Positions 40,501 to 48,014 of a stretch of DNA of 64,000 bases are shown here, piece by piece; positions within the stretch are counted from its first letter, which is position 1, and each line of letters opens with the position of its first letter. The translations under genes were made by a program, and so were the position numbers. Origin of the DNA: Pseudomonadota bacterium (GTDB taxonomy: Bacteria; Myxococcota_A; UBA9042; GCA-2863065); NCBI GenBank assembly GCA_005776725.1, contig SXOO01000226.1:1-64000 (forward strand), read 5' to 3'. The notes beneath the pieces were generated by a model. It did no database searches. It was not told the origin of the DNA and saw only the letters and a program-made list of their open reading frames with translations.

Positions 40501-41773
40501 TTGGGCGATCGGCATGCTGCGCAGCGTCGGCGACTGGGGCAACGCCGCCGGTCGGGAGATGGGCGGGCGCGTCGCGGGTCGCTGGCGGCAGCTGCTCTCG
40601 CGCCCGGGCCTCTTGGACCGTCAGCTCGAGTCTGGGCGCCTCACGCTCGACTCGAGCGCGCTCCGCGCCTACCTCGCGCTCCGCTTCCCGCCGGTCGAGG
40701 CGGCGCTCCCGCCCCCGTTCGCTCGCGCGCTTACGCTCGAGGCGTTGTCGGACCGCCGGGAAGCGACAGCCCACCAGGAGGCGCTGCAGCGCGTGGTTGC
40801 CGACGTGACCAGCCCAGACTGGACCGAGCCCCACAGCGTGCTGGTCGTCGGTCACCACGGGTCCGGACGAAGCACCCTATTGAACCTCGCCCAGCTCCGG
40901 TTCGTCGGGGCCCGCGTCATCCGCCTCGACGAGGCCTTGGCGCACCGACACCGCGGGCCGGTCGCAGCGCTCGCTGCGGAGCTCGGCACCCCGGAGGACG
41001 CGCAGGGTGTCGCCGACGCGCTGCGCGTCTCCCGGACCGTGCTGATCGTGGACAACCTCGAGCACTGGCTCTCCCCGAGCCCTGAAGGCGTGGCCGCCCT
41101 CGCGGCGTTCTTGTCCACCTTCACCCTCGCAGGTCCGGACGTGCGCTGGCTCGTCTCCACGTCCACTCTCGCCCGCGACGCCCTCGATGAGCTGACGCCG
41201 TTCTCGAGCACGTTCCGCAGGGTCGTTACCCTGCCTGCGCTGGACGCGGACGAGCTCGAGCGCGTGATCCGAGCGCGAGAGCGCCTGACGGGGTGGCGCT
41301 TCGATTACTCCGCCATCGAGCCCCTGGTGGGCTGGTTGCCGTTCGTCCATATCGGGTCGGATCGGTACTTCCGAGCCCTCGCGCGGCGCTCCCACGGCAT
41401 ACTGCGGGCGGCGCTCGCGGCGCACGTGGCCGCACTCGATGTCCGGGACGAACGCACCGTCGACGTGGCGCTTCCCCCGCCCCCCACGCTGCCGTTCCTG
41501 CGGCAGCTTCGCGCCGAGAGTCGGGCCGCCCTGCGCTTGCTCTGCACCTTCGGGCCGCTCGACCTCGAGCTCGTCTCTCAGGGGCTCGGTACGGCGGTCG
41601 ATCGCGCGATGGCGGTCATGGCGGAGCTGGTCGCCGGGGGCCTGGTCGAAGGCGTCGCGAGCCACGGCGTGGAGTCGTTGCGTGATGGGCGCGCGTCGGG
41701 AGGGGGCCAGCGGTATCGCCTCGTCCCGCGTCTCGAGGGCTTCATCGAGCAGTCACTCGGGGGCCCGGTTTGA
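37520..41773 (+). CDS. Cation/proton antiporter domain fused to a long coiled region and a C-terminal P-loop ATPase module
   Basis: N-term TM antiporter (FSIGEGAKVLGLPSVTGYIATGLALSP); Walker A-like GHHGSGRST at 40850-40876; Walker B-like TVLIVDNLEHW; 1417 aa; GTGA 4-nt overlap with upstream gene. Confidence 0.8.
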   Translation: MIRRAVVLLCATVLMLALYLVVSGVQDFGPHPFSVAAIGFVLLVAFSIGEGAKVLGLPSVTGYIATGLALSPLFAELFGPRLIGDISFFNTLALSLIAMTAGLELDARSVARVARTLFLSIVYGVPLLLVLVGGGLVLWQVRLPIEGVATFEGGVVLALIFAVLSLATSMAVALAVVSEHRSKGRYTDLVLGMPVAKDVVTVIGLAILVPFANASITGAPADGGLFMHILGELGLSLLAGAIIGAALIAYVRLVGRELLVFTVAVLLGVSELVRNLQLELLLVFITAGAVVRNFSPYETDLLQPLRKVALPIFVVFFTTAGANVDLSATLAVLPVAALISGARALAFFLAHRAAASREGPGIREHGWLGFLPQSAVNIGLTVLAAREVPALREAILSIGMAVVALHLLVGPVLLSFAIRRSGESALSSGPAPARREAAALVPVAAPPDPDPDLVDIGGALETLVTRFCADESSRSAAEASVGHALASPRSREPEAWEEARRLLGDDLHDRVALLYRDVARIAQGAPLAVVRQPLPLRGPTSMKSVLARVRRLLRRAAGRREVVVPLRSLVRSAVEPRFARALVVVQATRLRLRVRILQGVKAALDGKLGLDALEGQLAALARETAERLRGELERALADALTDAAVLAAGARSSLRVPPYSVVEPEVAVWLARLESDGPEWQPLILASLDGARAAEQLQAIREGVTEVAASQVHEPLAELRRELERGAALVRARVDELRAAVDEWRLSGTVGDDPLNVTREGRAVPRPSGGRGLVSGTHPTVGPVTESNGHGEDAALERLAARAQNVASVDALATFRGARSRFRRAGQSVVLRERLVALVGQCPERLVLLAGELPLPGDAVSGSVARVSIELRARAEALLLDDVTRTRADALQPVMRSTGLIPVRLKQAVAALSYTLELARGRRFDDEQTRHEALSRAIERLAADVEEALLGPLAAVESARRSVQSALDVALSQLQDELRPEGVESATRWPRAIGWAIGMLRSVGDWGNAAGREMGGRVAGRWRQLLSRPGLLDRQLESGRLTLDSSALRAYLALRFPPVEAALPPPFARALTLEALSDRREATAHQEALQRVVADVTSPDWTEPHSVLVVGHHGSGRSTLLNLAQLRFVGARVIRLDEALAHRHRGPVAALAAELGTPEDAQGVADALRVSRTVLIVDNLEHWLSPSPEGVAALAAFLSTFTLAGPDVRWLVSTSTLARDALDELTPFSSTFRRVVTLPALDADELERVIRARERLTGWRFDYSAIEPLVGWLPFVHIGSDRYFRALARRSHGILRAALAAHVAALDVRDERTVDVALPPPPTLPFLRQLRAESRAALRLLCTFGPLDLELVSQGLGTAVDRAMAVMAELVAGGLVEGVASHGVESLRDGRASGGGQRYRLVPRLEGFIEQSLGGPV

Positions 41774-42549
41774 GCGTCGCCGTCGCGTTCTCCGAGCTGG
41801 CCTCTCAGGAGGTTCGCGCGCTCGTGGGCTTGCTCACGGTGGGCACGGCCACCCGTATCGCGCTTGCGGTGGCGCTCGGTCTCTTGCTCATCGTCCTCGT
41901 CGACGTAATCGGCGGGCGCCTCACCCGGCTCGGATTGGACCCGAAGAACCGCCTCGGGACAGCGCGGTTCGCAGTCCGTGCGTTCGTGGTCCTGTGGGCC
42001 TCGATGCTGGTGCTTCGCGCGGTCATCGACACGGCTCCGCTGCTCACGGCGGCGGCGGCGTCTCTCACCGTGGCCGCCGCGATCCTGTCCGTGTTGCGCC
42101 GAGTGCCCGGCCTCATCGGCGGGATGACGCTCGCGCTCTCGGGCCGCCTCCGTACAGGCGACTCCGTGTCCACACCGGAGGTGAGCGGGCGCGTCGTGGC
42201 CCTCGGACCCTTCGAGACCCGCCTCGAGTCGGCCGCGGGTGGCGTGGTCGTTATCGCCACCCATCGCCTGAGCGGCCGCCATGTCACGATAACGCCCTCC
42301 GGCGCTCCGGTGCCCGTGACGGTCCGCTTCCCCACCGGCGGCCTCGCTGGACGGGCCCGGGCCGCGCGCGACGAGTGGCTCAGCCGGTACGCAGCGCTCT
42401 GCCCTTATCGTGTCCCCGCTACCCCTGCGACCGTGGTCCCCGAAGAGGCCGCGCTTGCCGTCACCGTGTGGGTCGGGCCCGACGCAGTCGACGCCGCACG
42501 GCGCTATCTGGAACGGGGCAATCCGCCCGATCTGGGCCTTGCACCGTGA
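41770..42549 (+). CDS. MscS-like mechanosensitive channel-type membrane protein
   Basis: TTGA overlap with upstream gene; GLIGGMTLALSGRLRTGDSVSTPEVSGRVVALGPFETRLESAAGGVVVIATHRL matches the layout of the MscS TM3/beta region. Confidence 0.6.
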   Translation: MSVAVAFSELASQEVRALVGLLTVGTATRIALAVALGLLLIVLVDVIGGRLTRLGLDPKNRLGTARFAVRAFVVLWASMLVLRAVIDTAPLLTAAAASLTVAAAILSVLRRVPGLIGGMTLALSGRLRTGDSVSTPEVSGRVVALGPFETRLESAAGGVVVIATHRLSGRHVTITPSGAPVPVTVRFPTGGLAGRARAARDEWLSRYAALCPYRVPATPATVVPEEAALAVTVWVGPDAVDAARRYLERGNPPDLGLAP

Positions 42550-42992
42550 CCCCTACGCATGCGAAGTCACCTGAGATGAAGACGCTGCTGGCCGACCGCC
42601 ACGACGACGGCAAGAGCCGAATCGACTTCCTGCTCACGGAGCTGGCCACCGGCGAGCTTCGCGCGCAGGTTCGTGTGTCCGGCTCCGGCACCATGGACGG
42701 CGCCAATGCGCTGGTGCGTTTCCTCGACCTCGCGATCCGCGCACAGAACACCGGGAAGGCCAACGCGCTCATGGACCTCTCCGACGCGAAGGACTCTCCG
42801 ATCCGCGCGCAGTTCCTCTTGGGCAAGTGGCTCCTCACGAACAAGTCCCGCGTCGGGCAGGTCGCTGTGGTGGGCGCGAAGCCCTGGGAGCGCAAGCTCG
42901 CCACCTTCGTGATCACCTTTGCGCGGCTCGACACGGTCGCCTTCCACGAGCAGGCGCCCTCCGCGCTGCGCTGGCTGGGCTGGGAGAGCTGA
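42546..42992 (+). CDS. SpoIIAA/STAS-like small protein
   Basis: GTG at 42546 overlaps the previous stop as GTGA (ATG at 42576 also possible); MDGANALVRFLDLAIRAQ...ANALMDLSDAKDSPIRAQFLLGKWL...VGQVAVVGAKPWERKLATFVITFA. Confidence 0.55.
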   Translation: MTPTHAKSPEMKTLLADRHDDGKSRIDFLLTELATGELRAQVRVSGSGTMDGANALVRFLDLAIRAQNTGKANALMDLSDAKDSPIRAQFLLGKWLLTNKSRVGQVAVVGAKPWERKLATFVITFARLDTVAFHEQAPSALRWLGWES

Positions 42993-42996
42993 CTGC

Positions 42997-44439
42997 GTGT
43001 CATCCGAGCGCCTAGGGGTCTTTCGCCGGTTCCACGTCCGGCTCACGCTCCTCTACGCCTCGGCAGTGCTCGTCGTCCTCGGCTCGCTCGGTGGGTTTGC
43101 CTACGCCCGGCTCGCCAGCGACGAGATCGACGACCTTCGTGATCGGCTCGTCGCGCTGGCCACAGCGTTCGCGTCCGGAGTGGACACGACCCGGATCGAC
43201 GACAGCGGCTACGGAGCCGACCTGAATCGACGGCTGGCCGCCGTCGCGTCTCCCACCGCTGACATCACCTCGGCGTGGTGCTTCAAGGCACACGGCGGCT
43301 CGCGCTTCTCGTTCGTCGGGGACTACACCCGGGGCAAGGCGTCCGAGCCGTTCGGGAAGGAGTACGACGCGACGGGGGTCCCGCTCCTCCAACAGGCAAT
43401 CTTCGGCGCGGTCGCCGAGGAGGCGCCGGTGCACGACGCTTTCGGCGTCACGCTCAGCGGCTACGCGCCCGTTCTCGACGCATCCGGCACGGCGGTGGCC
43501 GTGGTCGGGTTCGACGTGGACGCCTCGGCGGTAGACTCCATCCGGCGCGACGTGCTCTGGGTCAGCCTCCTCGCGTCGCTGGCTGCTGCGCTGCTCCTCG
43601 CAGGGGTGGCTGGAGTCGCCGGACGGATGCTCCGCGGCCCGCTCTGGCGGGTCATCGACGCCACCACCCAGATCGCGGACGGTCGTCTGGCGGCGCGCGT
43701 AGGGCTCGTGCGGGAGGACGAGTTTGGTGTCCTCGGCCGACACTTCGACGCAATGGCTCAGGGCCTCGAAGAGCGAGAGTTCCTGCGCACCACGTTCGGG
43801 CGCTTCGTCTCCAACGACGTCGCGCTTCGGCTCCTCAAGGACCGCAGCGCCACTCTATCGACCGGAGAGGAGCGGGTGGTCACTGTGCTCTTCTCCGACC
43901 TCGCGGGGTACTCAACGGTCGCCGAGCGCCTCGAGCCGCCCCAGGTGGTCGCCATGCTCAACGACTATGTCGGGGCGATGACCGAGGTGATTGCGGCCCA
44001 CGAGGGGTGCGTGATCGAGTTCCTTGGGGACGCGATCCTCGCTGTATTTGGGGCACCGAACAACGTGCCGAATCACGCGCGCCGCGCGGTCGATTGTGCG
44101 CTCGCGATGCGCCGCGCTCTCTTGGAACTGAACGTTCGGTGGCGAGCGAGCGGGGCTTCGGCCCGGTGGCTCGGAGAGCACGAGCTTGCCGCCAGGATTG
44201 GCATTCACACGGGCCCGGTGGTCGCCGGGACCATGGGGAGCGAGCTGCGCCTCAAGTACGCCGTGGTTGGCGATACGGTGAACGTCGCCGCTCGCCTCGA
44301 GCAGCTGAACAAGGAGCTCGGCACCTCGATCCTCGTCACGGCGGCGGTGGCGGCGGCGGCGGGCCTCGAGGGTGGGCAGCCGCTTGGCGCGCACCCGGTC
44401 AAAGGGCGCCTGCGTTCAGTTGACGTGATCTCGCTCTAG
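42997..44439 (+). CDS. Class III adenylate/guanylate cyclase with periplasmic sensor and HAMP-like region
   Basis: GTG start; TM-sensor-TM; HAMP-like; VVTVLFSDLAGYSTVAERLEPPQVVAMLNDYVGAMTEVIAAHEGCVIEFLGDAILAVFG; RIGIHTGPVVAGTMGSELRLKYAVVGDTVNVAARLE. Confidence 0.92.
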   Translation: MSSERLGVFRRFHVRLTLLYASAVLVVLGSLGGFAYARLASDEIDDLRDRLVALATAFASGVDTTRIDDSGYGADLNRRLAAVASPTADITSAWCFKAHGGSRFSFVGDYTRGKASEPFGKEYDATGVPLLQQAIFGAVAEEAPVHDAFGVTLSGYAPVLDASGTAVAVVGFDVDASAVDSIRRDVLWVSLLASLAAALLLAGVAGVAGRMLRGPLWRVIDATTQIADGRLAARVGLVREDEFGVLGRHFDAMAQGLEEREFLRTTFGRFVSNDVALRLLKDRSATLSTGEERVVTVLFSDLAGYSTVAERLEPPQVVAMLNDYVGAMTEVIAAHEGCVIEFLGDAILAVFGAPNNVPNHARRAVDCALAMRRALLELNVRWRASGASARWLGEHELAARIGIHTGPVVAGTMGSELRLKYAVVGDTVNVAARLEQLNKELGTSILVTAAVAAAAGLEGGQPLGAHPVKGRLRSVDVISL

Positions 44440-44591
44440 GCCAGGGGGCGCGCGGGTATCCACCGAGCCACTGACCGGCGCGCGTCCCCGCGGCTGCGGC
44501 GTGCCTCGGCTAAGCTCTCGTCCAGAAAAGTCTTTTATCGACTGGGACGCGTCCATATACTCGCGCGGCTAAGCGACCCCTGCGAGGAACC

Positions 44592-47500
44592 ATGCGAGCC
44601 CTACTGACGACTACGCCCCGAAATCTCTCCGAGTCCTCTGACTCGAACTGTGTGAACCCCGCCCCCCGTGCCAAGCGCCAGTCGTCCGCCCGGCGTCTCG
44701 CTCTCGCCCTCGTTGGCGCCTTCATCCCTGCGGCAGCATCGCTGCCGGGCTGTGGCGACGACGACGGCGGCGGCCCTGGAGCCGCGGCCATCGACACCAA
44801 GATCGCGCCAGCGGTCATTCTTCTCGGACAAACGTCCAAGGTCAGCTGTACGGCGATCGACTCGGCCGGCAAGGCGGTCCAGGTGCGTACGAAGGCGGTG
44901 GCAACCCCTGACGCGCCCATCGTCAACGGGGTTATCACCCCCGACAAGTCCGGGACGTTCTCGGTCGCTTGCCAGACCGAGGATGGTGCGGTCAAGGATC
45001 CCGCCCCCTCCCAGCTCGTGGTGCTGGGCCCTGACCAGGCTGACCTCCTCGAGGTCACCACCTCCCTGTCGAAGACCGCATCCCAGGTGGGAGAGTCGGT
45101 CGACGTCAGCTGCAGCGCGTTCCTCGAGCTGTCGCCACTTCAGGGGCTCGAGTTCGTGGTCGAAGTCACGCCTGCTGCAGGCATCGACGTCGTCGGCAGC
45201 TCAGTCGTGGGTCGAGAGGACGGCGACTACGCCGTCGCTTGTCGCATCGCAGAGTCCACCTTCGTGGACAAGACGCCCGAGACTCTGGTCGTCGGCGTCG
45301 GCTCGTCGCGCCCGGCGAAGGTCGTGACCACGTTCACGAAGAACCCGATCGTGGCTGGCGAGAGCACCGAGGTGATCTGCACGGTCACCGACCAGAACGG
45401 GAAGACCATGAACGTGGAGACTTTCGTCGAGAGCGACGAGGGCGTTGGGGTCAACGGGCACCTCGTGGAGGGGCGCTCGTCCGGCGCTCACGAGGTCACC
45501 TGCCGCATCGCCGACGCGTCAGCAGCGGTGGAGCTCGTGTCTGGCACGCTCACCGTCACGCCGGCGGTACCCAAGACGCTCGAGGTGTGGGTCGACCCCG
45601 CGAAGCCCGTCTACAAGCCCGCGGACGAGATCACGATCGTCTGGGAGGTGAAGGATGGCTACGGCAACATCATCGCTGACCACGACGCTGATATCACCGC
45701 GCCCGCGACCAACGTCGAGCCCGTCAGCGAGGCGGTCTATCGCCTGCTCGCCGATGGCAAGTACCCGTTCACGGTCACGCTCACCGGCGATTCGGCGCTC
45801 TCGGACACTGTAGAGGTCCTAGTAGACGGGTCTGGCCCGCTGATCGTGATCACCAGCCCCGAGCGCGGGCAGACGTTCGACGGGAACAAGGACATCACGG
45901 TCACCGGCAAGGTCACGGACGAGTGGGGCGGTGTAAAGAGCCTCGACGTCAACGGCGTGCCGCTCGAGCCCGACGAGCTCGGCAACTTCAAGACCGTGGT
46001 GCCCTCGGGCCAGGGCCTGAACCTCGTCGTGGCCCACGCGTCCGACAAGCACGGTAACACCGGCAAGGCCTCCGTGGCTTGGTACTACTCCACCGAGTGG
46101 GTCGTCGCCGATGCGTCAGACCCGGCGGCAGCCACCCTCCCGAACGCGCTGCGCGTCTGGATGAGCCAGGAGATCCTGGACGACTACGACCACGCAGAGG
46201 TGAAGTGCGACGCGCAGGGGGTCTGCACCCCAAAAATCGACGACATCGCCACCATCCTCGAGCAGCTCCTCACCTACGCGGACTTCGCGGAGCTCCTCGG
46301 GAAGCCCGTCCTCTTCGAGCAGAACTTCCCCAACGTCATCGACGTGGACCTTGGCGTCGCAAAGCTGAACGGGTCGTTCAAGTTCTGGGCCGATATCTCC
46401 ACGATCAAGTTCGGCACGGCGCAGCTAAACCTCGACTCACGGGATGGCGGCATCGACGTCCTCGCGAAGCTCGTCCCCGACACGGAGAGCCAGGCGCTGG
46501 AGATCGGGCTGTCCGTTCACCTCCAGTTCGACATCGGCGTGACAGGGGAGATCGACGTCGGCTTCGTGAAGGTGCCCTTCTCGGTGTCCCTCCAGCCGCC
46601 CCCGAACGCGGTGAGCACGGCCACCTTGACGCTCTCTGAGGTCACGATCGACTCCAGCTTCGACATCAGCGCCCAGAACGGCCAGCTCCACATCGCGGGC
46701 CAGCAGGTCGGGCTGGACGTGCCGCCGGGCGCCGCCCACCTGTCACCGCTGGCCAACGTGACGATCGAGCTCGGCAGCGTGGCGGTGAGCGTGGCGGGCC
46801 TCCAGCTCCCAGTGAACATCAACCTCGGCTCAATCGACCTCACGCAGCTCGTCTCCGGCCTGGATTCGATCTTCTCGAGCATCCTCGACCCACTGCTCAA
46901 CGGCGTCCTCCAGATCGCCGCGGTCGACATCCTCGATCCCCTGATCGCGCTCGCGGGTGGAGAGCTCCTCGAGAGCGTGCTGGGGCAGCTCACCATCGAC
47001 CAGGACATTGCGTTGCCCGAGCTCGTCCCGGGCCAGCCGCCTGCGTCGGTCAACCTGGGCGTCGCGATCCACGAGATTCAGTTCGTCGACGAGGGCGGGC
47101 GCATCGGCCTCTCGGGCAGGGCGGTAGCCGAGAAGAAAGTCGACCGGAACCCGCTCGGCTCCATCCTGCGTGCCAGCTGCCTCGACGAGACCCCCGAGGT
47201 CTACACGTTGCCCCAGGCCGGCCCCATGGAGGTCGCCCTCGGCATGGATTTCATCAACGAGATCCTATACGGCTTCTGGTACGCGGGCGGGCTCAACCTC
47301 GCCCTGGACGGGGACACCCTCGGCTCGATCGCGGCCGGCCTTCCCCTCGACGGCGCCGTCATCGCGCTCGACCCGCTCCTGCCCCCGATCATGTCGGACT
47401 GCAACTCGAAGGGCACGCTCCGCCTCCAGCTCGGTGATGCGTGGATCGACGCGAGCATTCCGCTCGGCGACATCCTCATCGACTTCACCGGCTACCTCAG

Positions 47501-47822
47501 CCTCGAGCTCGACGTGGCCCTCGTGGTCACCGAAGGCAAGCTCACGATCAACGTCAACGGCATCTCCTCGTTCGACCTCACCGTCGTCGAGGCCGGGGGC
47601 ACCTTCGCGAACGATCCGCAGGGCATCGAGGACCTCCTGAAGGGCCTCATGAACACCCTGGTCACCCAGCTGCTCGGAGACGCGCTCCAGGGCATCGAGA
47701 TCCCGGAGATCGATCTCTCGGGCCTCGCTCCCGGGATTCCGGCGGGCACCGCGATTGCGCTCGACGCCATCTCGCTGAAGAAAACGAAGGGATTCTTCCA
47801 GCTCGAGGGCGGGCTCAAGTAA
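44592..47822 (+). CDS. Large lipoprotein with bacterial Ig-like repeats and a C-terminal BPI/TULIP-like region
   Basis: Lipobox-like AAASLPGCGDDDGG; several ~85-aa Ig-like repeats; C-terminal half similar in layout to BPI/LBP lipid-binding domains. Confidence 0.65.
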   Translation: MRALLTTTPRNLSESSDSNCVNPAPRAKRQSSARRLALALVGAFIPAAASLPGCGDDDGGGPGAAAIDTKIAPAVILLGQTSKVSCTAIDSAGKAVQVRTKAVATPDAPIVNGVITPDKSGTFSVACQTEDGAVKDPAPSQLVVLGPDQADLLEVTTSLSKTASQVGESVDVSCSAFLELSPLQGLEFVVEVTPAAGIDVVGSSVVGREDGDYAVACRIAESTFVDKTPETLVVGVGSSRPAKVVTTFTKNPIVAGESTEVICTVTDQNGKTMNVETFVESDEGVGVNGHLVEGRSSGAHEVTCRIADASAAVELVSGTLTVTPAVPKTLEVWVDPAKPVYKPADEITIVWEVKDGYGNIIADHDADITAPATNVEPVSEAVYRLLADGKYPFTVTLTGDSALSDTVEVLVDGSGPLIVITSPERGQTFDGNKDITVTGKVTDEWGGVKSLDVNGVPLEPDELGNFKTVVPSGQGLNLVVAHASDKHGNTGKASVAWYYSTEWVVADASDPAAATLPNALRVWMSQEILDDYDHAEVKCDAQGVCTPKIDDIATILEQLLTYADFAELLGKPVLFEQNFPNVIDVDLGVAKLNGSFKFWADISTIKFGTAQLNLDSRDGGIDVLAKLVPDTESQALEIGLSVHLQFDIGVTGEIDVGFVKVPFSVSLQPPPNAVSTATLTLSEVTIDSSFDISAQNGQLHIAGQQVGLDVPPGAAHLSPLANVTIELGSVAVSVAGLQLPVNINLGSIDLTQLVSGLDSIFSSILDPLLNGVLQIAAVDILDPLIALAGGELLESVLGQLTIDQDIALPELVPGQPPASVNLGVAIHEIQFVDEGGRIGLSGRAVAEKKVDRNPLGSILRASCLDETPEVYTLPQAGPMEVALGMDFINEILYGFWYAGGLNLALDGDTLGSIAAGLPLDGAVIALDPLLPPIMSDCNSKGTLRLQLGDAWIDASIPLGDILIDFTGYLSLELDVALVVTEGKLTINVNGISSFDLTVVEAGGTFANDPQGIEDLLKGLMNTLVTQLLGDALQGIEIPEIDLSGLAPGIPAGTAIALDAISLKKTKGFFQLEGGLK

Positions 47823-47846
47823 GTGTTCACAGCGTGGACGAGTTGA

Positions 47847-47870
47847 CCGCTCCCTGAACAGGTTGAGCGG
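47847..47870 (+). terminator. Hairpin CCGCTCCCTG-AA-CAGG-TT-GAGCGG downstream of the Ig-like/BPI-like gene (no U-tract)
   Basis: 10-bp stem with a TT bulge, 25 nt after the stop codon. Confidence 0.35.
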
Positions 47871-47987
47871 CGACTCGCCACCTGGGCCGGCACCGGCCAC
47901 CGTTTCAGACAGGACGCCCACAGCCCCGTTCAACCAGTGGACGATCTGTATATCGGTCGAACTCAAGCAGAATCAACGCGTTACGTG

Positions 47988-48004
47988 TTGGCACGGTGCC
48001 TGCT
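47988..48004 (+). promoter_or_regulatory. Candidate sigma-54 promoter TTGGCACGGTGCCTGCT
   Basis: GG at 47990-47991 and GC at 48002-48003 separated by exactly 10 nt; -24 box TTGGCACG and -12 box TGCT match the established sigma-54 consensus. Confidence 0.7.
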
Positions 48005-48014
48005 AAGAAGAATC

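Noticed and set aside
39293-40858. 521-aa minus-strand ORF
   Set aside because: Antisense to the antiporter-ATPase fusion; low-complexity R/E/G-rich
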